A stretch of DNA of 64,000 nucleotides from Flavobacterium sp. LHD-80 (GTDB lineage Bacteria; Bacteroidota; Bacteroidia; Flavobacteriales; Flavobacteriaceae). Within the stretch, counting starts at the first letter, position 1; every line of letters begins with the position of its first letter. Location: assembly GCF_030929605.1 (NCBI RefSeq), contig NZ_JAVFVS010000014.1, positions 1 to 64,000 on the forward strand, in the 5' to 3' direction. The notes under the pieces were generated by a model. The model made no database searches and was not told the origin of the DNA. It saw only the letters and a program-made list of their open reading frames with translations. Below, piece after piece: positions 56,048 to 64,000 of this stretch. The position numbers and the translations under genes were made by a program.

Positions 56048-57124
56048 ATGAAAAAAAATATTGCGTTCATAGCCATAATCATTTTTGTTTTTTTGCTTCC
56101 GTCGAGTTTGATTTCACAAGAACTTTTTGCAGGAATTGAAATAGGAAGCAAGGGAGTAAAAATGTCGGTAATAAATGTCCAAAACATTAAAAGAGGAAAA
56201 TACGAAGTTGTTGATTTTTGGACAGAAAATGTTGCTATTGCGAAAGGAATCGCGATAGACAAAAAATTAGCAGAAACTGATATTGAAAATGCCTTTAATG
56301 TAGCGGTGAAAAATTATACCAAGCTAATTAAAGAATACAAAATTGAAGAAAAAAATATTTTCATAGTTGTATCTTCTGGTGTAGGAATGGCTGAAAATGT
56401 CGATATCCTGCTTCAAAAATTATATGTTTTTACCAATATTAATGTTGGGATAATTACTGCAGAAACAGAGGCAAAATTATTATTGAAAGGATGTATTCCG
56501 CCAAAAGAGTATGAGAATTCTTTGATTCTGGATATTGGAGGCGGAAATACTAAAGGAGGATATGTCGAAGAATTTAGTGAAGAGGATATTCTGTTGTTTT
56601 ATCCTCTTACATTAGATTTAGGAACTGTAACTTTTACCGAGAAAATAAGCAAAAATGGAAAAGCCAATTCAATTGCTGAATTTAATGACTTGCTGGTTAG
56701 TTCATTACCAGAATTAAGAGAGCAAACAGATAACTTGTATAAGAAAAGTCCAAAAGCTTTTAATAAAAAAAATGTATATATGTCTGGAGGCGCCGTTTGG
56801 GCTTTTTACACGCTGTATAAAGGAAAAAGTGCAATCGAAAATTTTAGTCCGTTTGAGATTAAGGATGTTGCAGATTACAATACTATGATAAAAACAGATT
56901 ATGCAAAATTTGAAGCATTAGCATTGCAAAATAAGGATGTCGAAAAGGTATTGAAAACCTATTCTCAAAAATATTTAATCGCTGCAAATTCACTATTGCT
57001 TACTTTATTAGAAAAAATGCCTGATGTCAAATCTAAAAACATCTATTTTACAAAACAAGGACAAATGGCATGGTTGCTTTCTTATATTGCTGATTCGGCA
57101 AAAAGAGCAAAAAACATCCATTAA
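56048..57124 (+). CDS. Ppx/GppA-like actin-fold protein with signal peptide
   Basis: A 358-residue protein whose body has an ASKHA/Ppx-GppA fold: phosphate-1 motif GIEIGSKGVKMSVI (about 29-42), the ETEAKLLLKG stretch, phosphate-2 motif LDIGGGNTKGGYV (about 160-172) and the third motif MSGGAVWAF near 243. Unusually, residues 1-24 form a good signal peptide (IAFIAIIIFVFLLPSSLISQ), so it is predicted to be exported, where nucleotide is scarce. Exopolyphosphatases are normally cytoplasmic and have a catalytic Glu after phosphate-1; its counterpart is not obvious. It may be a periplasmic polyphosphate or phosphate-ester binder. It follows the MFS gene and converges on the beta-helix gene, sharing a terminator. 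Confidence 0.72.
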   Translation: MKKNIAFIAIIIFVFLLPSSLISQELFAGIEIGSKGVKMSVINVQNIKRGKYEVVDFWTENVAIAKGIAIDKKLAETDIENAFNVAVKNYTKLIKEYKIEEKNIFIVVSSGVGMAENVDILLQKLYVFTNINVGIITAETEAKLLLKGCIPPKEYENSLILDIGGGNTKGGYVEEFSEEDILLFYPLTLDLGTVTFTEKISKNGKANSIAEFNDLLVSSLPELREQTDNLYKKSPKAFNKKNVYMSGGAVWAFYTLYKGKSAIENFSPFEIKDVADYNTMIKTDYAKFEALALQNKDVEKVLKTYSQKYLIAANSLLLTLLEKMPDVKSKNIYFTKQGQMAWLLSYIADSAKRAKNIH

Positions 57125-57247
57125 GAAGACCAATTAATAATCTTCTTTAAGTAGAAAAAGAATGATTTTAAGCTATTGTTTTTGACATTGTGATATAAAG
57201 TCCAAATAGTAGCTTAATGCACGTGTGAAGAGAAAATGAAATGATAT

Positions 57248-57290
57248 AAAAAAAACCAGTAGTCTAATCGATTACTGGTTTTTTTATTTA
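57248..57290. terminator. Bidirectional terminator
   Basis: aaaaaaaccagta (to 57261) pairs with tactggttttttt (57273-57285), with A and T runs on both sides. It serves the Ppx-like gene on the plus strand and the beta-helix gene on the minus strand. Confidence 0.8.
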
Positions 57291-57294
57291 TTTT

Positions 57295-58575
57295 TTAGTT
57301 AGTTAAGTTTTGGCTTTTAATTCTAAAATCAGGCTTTTTTCTTATGGATGAATTGGCAAATAATTCATCATTTTTAACCTTTACAAAATCGATTCCAAAT
57401 TGTTTTCCTTGATACCAATTACTTATGAAAGAATTGGTAGCAGTGTTTTGAGTTGTTCCAATAATCTTGGTATCATTGATAAGCAACTCTTTTAAAGTTA
57501 TTTTCTCCAAATATTCATCAGAAATTGTAACGGTATCTGAAAATATGATGAGGTGGCTAAATCCTGAAATTACTGAATTGGTCAATGTCAAAAAAGTATT
57601 TTCACGAATTAATATTGCTTCGTGTTTAAGTCCATCAGTATCAGAATTAATATCCTCGGTATGCATCATTGTAATATTTGTTGCATTTACTCGGGTCATT
57701 TCTTTTTTGCTGTCTAAAACTTCGCCTTTTCTAGTGTCGACTGTTTCCATCTCAAAACATCGAGATCCGTAACTGTCTGATAAGAATGGACTTCTAATTG
57801 CGATACTGTTTGAGAGATTGCATTGAACGCCTTGGGTAAAATCAAAATCATCATCTGCGGAGCGCATAGATACTAAATTGCTGGCATTTACATATCCTCC
57901 GTAGAATTGAAAAGAATCCTCATCAGATGACGTAACCTGGATATATTCTAATTTTGTTTTGCTTCCAACCCCAGCTAACGATAAGCCGTTTATAGGTTTG
58001 TTGGCAGATGTTCTTTTGCCTGAAAACTCAATTCTAACATATTTTAAAATTCCAGAATCGCTTTCTTTGTTATCACCGCCATAAAGGGCCTGATGTGGAT
58101 CAAGTTCGAAGTCTAAAGTAGCAATTCCTCCAGTTTTGTTAATTGGGGCATCTCCTAAAATGATAATGCCTCCCCAATCACCCGGGTTTCTGTCTCCTGA
58201 GTTCTTGTTAGAGGTAAAAATAATTGGATCTGTTTCAGTGCCTTCGGCTATAATTTTGGCTCCTTTTGTAATTACTAATGTAGTTAAGGTCTTAGTATCA
58301 CACCTTATGACGGTGCCGGGCTGAATGGTTAAAGTTGCATTGGGGGCAACATAAACGGTACCGACCAATAGGTAGACATTTTCTTTTTTTAATGTCATGT
58401 TTGCCGTAATCACACCGTTTATAATTATGTCGGCTTCATTATAATTGGCGGTTTTGGGATTAAAATTTGTCCACATATTCAGCCAATTGGTATCGCCGGA
58501 AATACCTTTAGTGTTTTGTGCTTTAATTAGGATTGTGAAAGTAAAAAATACGAGTAACATTAATTTCTTTTTCAT
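57295..58575 (-). CDS. Secreted right-handed beta-helix protein
   Basis: A 426-residue exported protein (signal peptide ending TILIKAQ). A coil-like parallel beta-helix is suggested by short repeated strands such as LTIQPGTVIRCDTKTLTTLVI, GIIILGDAPINKTGG and ILKYVRIEFSGKR across residues 60-330. Such proteins are common in Flavobacteria as surface or periplasmic carbohydrate- or matrix-binding proteins. No catalytic motif, T9SS sorting domain or lipobox is seen. The small roadblock-like gene starts 76 bp upstream and may be in the same transcript. Confidence 0.72.
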   Translation of the reverse strand: MKKKLMLLVFFTFTILIKAQNTKGISGDTNWLNMWTNFNPKTANYNEADIIINGVITANMTLKKENVYLLVGTVYVAPNATLTIQPGTVIRCDTKTLTTLVITKGAKIIAEGTETDPIIFTSNKNSGDRNPGDWGGIIILGDAPINKTGGIATLDFELDPHQALYGGDNKESDSGILKYVRIEFSGKRTSANKPINGLSLAGVGSKTKLEYIQVTSSDEDSFQFYGGYVNASNLVSMRSADDDFDFTQGVQCNLSNSIAIRSPFLSDSYGSRCFEMETVDTRKGEVLDSKKEMTRVNATNITMMHTEDINSDTDGLKHEAILIRENTFLTLTNSVISGFSHLIIFSDTVTISDEYLEKITLKELLINDTKIIGTTQNTATNSFISNWYQGKQFGIDFVKVKNDELFANSSIRKKPDFRIKSQNLTN

Positions 58576-58651
58576 AATTTTCTTTTTTTAAATTAGTTTA
58601 AAAAAAAGGACAACCTTCAAAAAAGTCGGCCATTTCACAATTTCAAATCGA

Positions 58652-59029
58652 TTATAATTTAGAAGCGATCTCTTTTTTGTATTTGTTAAGAGTTGCTTTT
58701 GTCATTCCTAAATTTGCTTTGGTTGAATCAACTGCTAGATAAATCATATATAGGTTATTCTCAGAAATATCTATAATATGAATTTGAGAAGATAAAGTAA
58801 TCATGATATCCGAAACTACCTGATTTTTCAATCCTAATGCACTTACAGCATTCATTTTTGCTTTTACAACTTCAAGGTTGAAAGCAGAAGCTAATTCAGG
58901 ATCAAAATCGGCTACTGCTGAAAGTGAAAAGTAGGACATTCCTGTTTGAATTTCTGCAATTGAAACTGCGATGAAACCTGGTACATTTTTTTCTAGATCA
59001 CTTCCGAATTGTTTTAAAAAGTCTGACAT
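58652..59029 (-). CDS. Roadblock/LC7-like small protein
   Basis: A 125-residue cytoplasmic protein with the pattern of a Roadblock/LC7 domain: an N-terminal helix, VPGFIAVSIAEIQTGMSYFS strands, a middle helix and the closing MIYLAVDSTKANLGMTKATL strand-helix pair. In other bacteria such proteins partner small GTPases (MglA-type). None is seen here. It lies upstream of the beta-helix gene on the same strand. The fold call is by pattern only. Confidence 0.55.
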   Translation of the reverse strand: MSDFLKQFGSDLEKNVPGFIAVSIAEIQTGMSYFSLSAVADFDPELASAFNLEVVKAKMNAVSALGLKNQVVSDIMITLSSQIHIIDISENNLYMIYLAVDSTKANLGMTKATLNKYKKEIASKL

Positions 59030-59085
59030 AATTGGGTATATTTAATTAGTTTATAATTTGTTTTTCAACTTCATTGTTGACTTCA

Positions 59086-59093
59086 CAAATATA
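59086..59093 (-). promoter_or_regulatory. -7 box of the roadblock-like gene
   Basis: On the minus strand the sequence reads TATATTTG, an exact TAnnTTTG match about 57 bp before the start codon. No -33 element is evident. Confidence 0.35.
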
Positions 59094-59743
59094 TTTTGAA
59101 AAGTTTGTGGCGGTCTTTTTTTGCGAAATTGAATTCTCCTTTTTTTCTTACTTTTTTTTGAGTTGCAACTTTTTATTTCAGATTTTTCATATAAAAGCTT
59201 GATAATAATAAGCTTACAAATTATTTTTTTCAATCCATTTAGTGGGTAATTTTCAAAATATTCAATTTTTTTGATTTCTAGGTTTAATTATTTGATAATG
59301 AGGTAATTGAGTTTTATTTTTTTAACCACTCAATGGTGTGAGAATTTTCTTTTTATTTACGTTTGTTTTTGTAAGTATTTGTTTTTGAATCATTTGTGTT
59401 TTATTTGGCATTTTTTAAGCCTTTTAGTGGTGTTGGTTTTATAAAAAAACTTTTTTAGAAATTGATTTTGTAAGAAGAATTAAAAAATGAGTTTGAGAAA
59501 CAAGTATTTTTACGTAGGGGAGTAGTGTGGGGTTTTATTCATTTTAGTCGTTTTTTGAAATCAGAAGAAAAAAAGCTAAAATTTTTGATGGAAAATTGGT
59601 GTCTAAAAATGATGAATTCCTTTTAGTTTGATTTTATTTTATTCAAATTCTCCGAAAATTAATTAAGAAATATTTTGGATTAACTTTCGATTGCAATCAT
59701 GTCTATGGCAAATTTGGAACCTATTAATAGGTATAAATAAAAA

Positions 59744-59790
59744 CTCCAATGTTGTTATTAGTTATAATAAACAACATTGGAGCTGATTTT
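59744..59790 (-). terminator. Terminator-like hairpin of the lyase-like gene
   Basis: ctccaatgttgtt (59744-59756) pairs perfectly with aacaacattggag (59770-59782). On the minus strand the stem is followed by a T-rich stretch (ttttatttatacc). Confidence 0.7.
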
Positions 59791-59811
59791 ATTCGGTATG
59801 ATTAAGACGTT

Positions 59812-60606
59812 TTAAAGAGCGTCCCAAGATGCACTAGGATAATATATAGAACTTGTTACCGGTGCTTTCCAGTACTCTTGACTGCCTCCACGGAAGGTAT
59901 GCAGACTTACAGCATTTACGTTTCGTTTAGAATCGTTAGTCACCCAGCGAATTTTTTGATTCAATATTTCCGTACCATTTACATAATATTTCACATATCC
60001 ATCGGTATTAGATCCCGTATTTAACTTAACAGATATTTGACAGTTATAGGTAACTCCTTCTTGTATATAGTATTTTTTTCCAAAGTCGTTTCCATATTGT
60101 CCAGGCTGGTCTCTATAATATACGTATGGTTGCAAATAAGCGCCACTTCCTTTTGCAGTATTTGATCCATTTGGACAATACCACATAAATCGTGCACTAC
60201 CGCCATTTCCATCCCATCCTGGATCACCGCCAGTATTTTGATCGCCAATTAAGATGCCGTATCCACATTTACCACCTCTGCTCCAATAAAATCCAGAGTT
60301 AAATTTCATTTGGAACCAAACGGTGTAAACGCCCGTTGACCAAACGCCATACGATGTGCACAAACCACCAGGACAGGATAATGTGTTGGTTGACAAAGTA
60401 ATTGTTCTGGCTCCAGCGCTTCCAGCTAATGCCGCGGCTGCCGCGACGGCTTCTTTTTTAGTGTTTTGTGACACGTTTTTCTCAACGATTTGTGTTTCGT
60501 CTTTAATACTGCTTTGTGGCGCATTTAAATCTTGTTCCTTTTCACATGAATTAAACACTAATACTGCAATAAACAGCAAACTAGTAACTTTCAATAGTTT
60601 TTTCAT
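59812..60606 (-). CDS. Polysaccharide-lyase-14-like lipoprotein
   Basis: A 264-residue lipoprotein with lipobox Cys21 (AVLVFNSCEKEQD), a low-complexity linker (KKEAVAAAAALAGSAGA) and a jelly-roll domain from about residue 70. Motifs such as TVWFQMKFNSGFYWSRGGKCG, ARFMWYCPNG, YLQPYVYYRDQPGQYG and SLHTFRGGSQEYWKAP resemble the polysaccharide-lyase-14 (alginate/glucuronan lyase) fold. It stands alone with no importer or other uronate gene nearby. Catalysis is plausible but the residues cannot be assigned by eye. Confidence 0.72.
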   Translation of the reverse strand: MKKLLKVTSLLFIAVLVFNSCEKEQDLNAPQSSIKDETQIVEKNVSQNTKKEAVAAAAALAGSAGARTITLSTNTLSCPGGLCTSYGVWSTGVYTVWFQMKFNSGFYWSRGGKCGYGILIGDQNTGGDPGWDGNGGSARFMWYCPNGSNTAKGSGAYLQPYVYYRDQPGQYGNDFGKKYYIQEGVTYNCQISVKLNTGSNTDGYVKYYVNGTEILNQKIRWVTNDSKRNVNAVSLHTFRGGSQEYWKAPVTSSIYYPSASWDAL

Positions 60607-61256
60607 TTTAAATTTTTTAAGGTTAGTAAATGATAGATAGTAATTACTTCATTGATAATGAGGCAGAAATATTTTCTATTTCTCAAAATTGGTTCCAATG
60701 CGATTAGTAATTGTACTACAAAGTTGATTAATAACAACTTACAAAGGGAGGAGAAAAGTACGATTTTGGGTACATAAAAATCCACTCATGAATTTTAAGC
60801 AAATTTTGAAGATTTGTAAAATGATATTATTAAAAATAATGCTAAAAAAATGTGGACTATTTAAATAATTAAGAATTTGATGTGATATGTAGTAAACAGT
60901 GACACTAAGAGTTATTTCAATTAGCTCTAATTTTCAAATCGAAAACATTAATTATCAATAAAACACTAAGTTTCTAAAAATTACGGAACTAACTTCTTTT
61001 TTTGTTTCAAAACGTTTCTTATGTGTAGTATTTTTCTTTAAAAATTAAAAATCTCTAAATTTTTAAAATATTTTATTAACAATTGTGGATAATAGTTAGA
61101 AAAATTCATCCTAGTATTTATCAGGTTTTGTGCATTATTGAAGTTAATATTTGCGTTATTTTGCATGTTTTAACTTAAAAAGTTGAATTAAACCTAGTTT
61201 TTTTGCGTGTTTTTTGTGATATATTTACTTTAATTAAACTTAAAACAACCAAATCT
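60607..61256. other. AT-rich divergent intergenic region
   Basis: The 650-bp spacer lies between the divergent lyase-like and GHL10 genes and should hold both promoters. TATATTTA upstream of 61257 is one base off the -7 consensus. I see no RNA gene, repeat or coding region. Confidence 0.5.
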
Positions 61257-64000
61257 ATGAAGCAAAAATTACTCAATTTATTCTTTTTAATAGTTGTTAA
61301 TGGTCTCATGTTAGGCCAAGGAACCAATATTCTGCCGGGCTGTTCTAATAGTGGTGCAGAAATAAGTGCAAGTCCTAAAGTCGATTTAAGAGGTACCTAT
61401 TTAACCTCAGTTTACAACTTAGATTGGCCAAGCAATAGAACTGCAACTCCTGCAGTTCAACAAGCAGAGTTGATCACCATTCTGGATAAATTGGTTCTTA
61501 CCGGAATCAATACCGTTTATTTTCAAGTTCGACCAGAATGTGATGCTCTTTATAATTCATCAATAGAACCTTGGTCGTATTGGCTAACGGGGACTCAAGG
61601 TGTAGCGCCAAATCCTTTATGGGATCCTCTGAGTTTTGCTATTACTGAATGTAGAAAACGAGGATTGGATTTACATGCATGGCTAAACCCTTATCGTGCA
61701 AGTGTTGGAGGTTATACTTTGGCTAATAATCACGTTTCTAAATTAAATCCTTCTTGGGTTTTTACAGCTTCAAACAATGCTAATCTTAAAATTTTGAATC
61801 CAGGTTTGCCTGCTGTAAAAAACTACATTATAAGTATTGTACAAGATATTGCGTCGCGTTATGATATTGACGGAATTGTTTTTGACGATTATTTTTATCC
61901 AGATCAAGGGATGGCAAACAATCAAGATGCAGCAACTTATGCAAATAATAACCCGACAGGAATAAGCAATATTGATGATTGGCGCCGTGATAACGTGAAT
62001 AAAATGATTGCCGGTGTTTATGACGCTTTGCAAGTTATTAATGCTACTAATAATAAAAATATTGTTTTTGGTGTTGCTCCGTTTGGTATCTGGAAAAGTG
62101 GTGTTCCTGCTGGAATTGTTGGAAATCCTTCCTATAGTGCCTTATATTGTGATCCAATAAATTGGTTGCAAAACGGAAAAGTCGATTTTATTTCGCCTCA
62201 GTTATATTGGAAAATAGGAGGCTCTCAGGATTATATTAAACTTTCGCAATGGTGGAACGATCAAGCAGCAACTTATGGCAGACATTTATATGTTAGTCAA
62301 GGTTACGATCGATTGCCAAGTACTTCCTCTCAAAATTGGCCAGCTTCGGAAATTCAAAATCAAATTGATCAAAATAGAATTCCAGGCATGACCAATACTT
62401 TTGGACAGACTTCTTATTCGACTCAATTTATAATGAGCAATGAAAAAGGAATCGCAACAACGTTACAAAATAATCAATATAAGTTTAAATCTTTTCCGCC
62501 ATCAATGCCATGGAAAGATAATGTGTGTCCGTTGGAGCCAACAAACATCAGATTTGAAGGAAATATTCTGAAATGGGATGCTCCAGTTGCCGCAAGTGAT
62601 GGTGATTTGGCAATAAAATATGTCGTGTATGCATTTGCCACACAGGCCGATATTCCGAATTTTAAACAAGACGGAACCAAAGTTTTGGATATTGTAAATC
62701 CAACTCAAATTACCTTGACGACAGCTCAGTTGACAGCTCCAAATAATTATTTCTTGGTAACAGCTTTGGATAAGAACAACAACGAAAGCGCCAATATTAC
62801 TGGTGTTTCCTATAGCACTTTGCCTGCTGCACCAGTAGCTGTAAGCCCAACGGAAGGACAATTGTATGTGAATTCTCCAGTAAATTTTTCATGGAGTTCT
62901 ACGGTTACAAATGGAGATTATCGTATTCAGGTTTCGAAATCTGCAACAGGATGGACAGAAGCAAACGGATTTACAAGTGCTACAACTCCAAATTCAACCG
63001 TTGTTGTAAATGATGTTATGAATACAACTATGAGTTATGTTTGGAACCAAACCAACGCTGCAGTTTATGAAGCTCCGATAGGAGGAACAACTTATTATTA
63101 TACGATAAGAAGTTATAGTGCGGCAACGGGAACTTCAAAATATTCACTTCCTATAAGCTTTACTCCAAAAAGTGCTAATTGTACAGTACCGGGAACGACC
63201 GTTATTACCGTTGATAATCTTGATGCAACACTTGTTGGATCTTGGACAGCAACAGCTGCAACATCCGGTTTTGTTGGGACAAATTATATTCACGATGGCG
63301 ATACCGCGAAAGGTACAAAAACAGCAACTTTTACCCCAACAATTGCGCAAAGAGGGAAGTACGAAGTTTTCATAAATCATACAGCTGGAACCAATCGTGC
63401 GAATAATGTTCCTGTGGATATCATTCACGAAAGTGGTACAACAACCGTTCCTGTAAATCAGCAAATTAATAATGGTACTTGGATTTCTTTAGGAACCTAT
63501 AATTTAAGTGCGGGTACTACTAATAAAGTTGTAATTCGTACGACAGGTACTTCGGGCGTAGTTATTGCAGATGCCGTTCGATTCTATTTTATAGATTGTT
63601 TGCCAGATGCGACACCACCCGTAGCAGATTTTACACCAGCTTCGGCAACACTATGCGCAGGACAAACGGTTACTTATACTAATGCTTCAACTAATGCGAC
63701 TTCTTACAGCTGGTCATTTCCGGGTGGAACGCCAAGTACGAGTACTGCTGCAAATCCGGTTGTAACTTATAATACCGCCGGAACTTATAATGTTGCTTTA
63801 ACGGCGACAAATGGGGCAGGATCGAATACGAAAAATTTAACGAATGTTATTACCGTAAATCCGTCTGGAACAGTTACCGCTGGGTTTACCGCTCCTTATT
63901 CAGAAGTGGCAACGGGCGAAAATATGACATTGACAAATACTTCTACAGGCGCTACAACTTATGCGTGGACTTTTCCTAATGGTTCTCCAGCAACAAGCAC
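61257..64000 (+). CDS. GHL10/DUF187-type secreted glycosidase with PKD domains (partial)
   Basis: The frame opens at ATG 61257 and is still open at the window end (914 codons seen). A signal peptide (LLNLFFLIVVNGLMLGQ) is followed by a GHL10/DUF187 TIM barrel (about 40-360: VDLRGTYLTSVYNLDWP, GINTVYFQVRPECDALY, DIDGIVFDDYFYPD, VDFISPQLYWK). Fibronectin-III-like domains (about 425-640), a golvesin-C-like domain (about 640-780) and PKD repeats (SATLCAGQTVTYTNAS; SYSWSFPGGTPS) from 786 follow. A T9SS sorting domain is likely beyond the window. GHL10 enzymes act on peptidoglycan-like or other polysaccharides; the substrate is open. Confidence 0.85.
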   Translation, partial: MKQKLLNLFFLIVVNGLMLGQGTNILPGCSNSGAEISASPKVDLRGTYLTSVYNLDWPSNRTATPAVQQAELITILDKLVLTGINTVYFQVRPECDALYNSSIEPWSYWLTGTQGVAPNPLWDPLSFAITECRKRGLDLHAWLNPYRASVGGYTLANNHVSKLNPSWVFTASNNANLKILNPGLPAVKNYIISIVQDIASRYDIDGIVFDDYFYPDQGMANNQDAATYANNNPTGISNIDDWRRDNVNKMIAGVYDALQVINATNNKNIVFGVAPFGIWKSGVPAGIVGNPSYSALYCDPINWLQNGKVDFISPQLYWKIGGSQDYIKLSQWWNDQAATYGRHLYVSQGYDRLPSTSSQNWPASEIQNQIDQNRIPGMTNTFGQTSYSTQFIMSNEKGIATTLQNNQYKFKSFPPSMPWKDNVCPLEPTNIRFEGNILKWDAPVAASDGDLAIKYVVYAFATQADIPNFKQDGTKVLDIVNPTQITLTTAQLTAPNNYFLVTALDKNNNESANITGVSYSTLPAAPVAVSPTEGQLYVNSPVNFSWSSTVTNGDYRIQVSKSATGWTEANGFTSATTPNSTVVVNDVMNTTMSYVWNQTNAAVYEAPIGGTTYYYTIRSYSAATGTSKYSLPISFTPKSANCTVPGTTVITVDNLDATLVGSWTATAATSGFVGTNYIHDGDTAKGTKTATFTPTIAQRGKYEVFINHTAGTNRANNVPVDIIHESGTTTVPVNQQINNGTWISLGTYNLSAGTTNKVVIRTTGTSGVVIADAVRFYFIDCLPDATPPVADFTPASATLCAGQTVTYTNASTNATSYSWSFPGGTPSTSTAANPVVTYNTAGTYNVALTATNGAGSNTKNLTNVITVNPSGTVTAGFTAPYSEVATGENMTLTNTSTGATTYAWTFPNGSPATS

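Larger units (their letters stand above)
59030..59811. other. AT-rich intergenic region
   Basis: The 782-bp spacer contains a possible minus-strand -7 box (59086-59093), the palindrome acctattaataggt (59719-59732) and a terminator for the lyase-like gene (59744-59790). The middle 600 bp are AT-rich with no credible gene. Confidence 0.55.

Noticed and set aside
62502..63464. Minus-strand frames at 62502-62861 and 63144-63464
   Set aside because: They are shadows of the large plus-strand GHL10 gene that has no stop inside the window.

Overview
The window looks like part of a Flavobacterium-type Bacteroidetes chromosome. It is AT-rich and carries three SusC/SusD outer-membrane pairs, SusD-type lipoproteins, a type IX secretion C-terminal sorting domain, a PorP-type porin and promoter boxes of the Bacteroidetes form TTTG-N17-23-TAnnTTTG. 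All family names are assigned by reading motifs by eye; no search was run.

Region by region. (1) 1-3505: a structured RNA-like element at 43-150, then a minus-strand cluster with an alpha/beta hydrolase, two isochorismatase-like hydrolases, an SRPBCC-like protein and a secreted protein of unknown function. (2) 3690-6104: a minus-strand histidine kinase and a plus-strand GH127-type glycosidase that both lack their 5' parts and meet head to head at about 5090-5100, which marks a deletion, rearrangement or assembly join. (3) 6356-35417: a large polysaccharide utilisation locus. It encodes a T9SS-secreted multimodular protein with an ADP-ribosylglycohydrolase-like domain, two GH127/GH146 beta-L-arabinofuranosidase-type enzymes, a GH2 enzyme with a malectin domain, a GH43-like propeller, a GH43 lipoprotein bracketed by inverted repeats, an (alpha/alpha)6 glycosidase and a divergent LacI regulator with an operator-like palindrome. 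These are followed by a SusC/SusD pair and a module of PhyH dioxygenase, Gfo/Idh/MocA oxidoreductase, sugar-porter MFS, cytoplasmic GH43 and a GH26-like lipoprotein. The enzyme set suggests a plant cell-wall glycan rich in L-arabinose and galactose.

(4) 36114-46625: two further SusC/SusD pairs without adjacent glycosidases; the first has a recognisable promoter and a long, hairpin-containing leader. A DUF4369/TlpA-type thioredoxin follows. (5) 48201-52767: an LLM-class flavin oxidoreductase behind a promoter with an embedded inverted repeat, a small hypothetical protein, a phosphate-selective-porin-type protein and an AraC regulator. (6) 53530-54510: a restriction-endonuclease-like gene with an HNH/zinc C-terminal half, broken by an in-frame TGA. 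(7) 54688-59029: an MFS exporter, a Ppx/GppA-like actin-fold protein that carries a signal peptide, a secreted beta-helix protein and a small roadblock-like protein. (8) 59812-64000: a polysaccharide-lyase-14-like lipoprotein and the start of a large secreted GHL10 glycosidase with PKD domains that runs off the window.

Functionally, region 3 forms a plausible complete chain: extracellular attack by the T9SS enzyme, capture and import by SusC/SusD, periplasmic trimming by GH127/146, GH2 and GH43 enzymes, transport of monosaccharides by the MFS porter, and cytoplasmic processing by GH43 and the oxidoreductases, with LacI sensing a product. The most unusual items are the ADP-ribosylglycohydrolase-like carbohydrate protein, the double truncation at 5.1 kb, the inverted repeats around the GH43 gene, the signal-peptide-bearing Ppx/GppA-like protein and the interrupted endonuclease gene.
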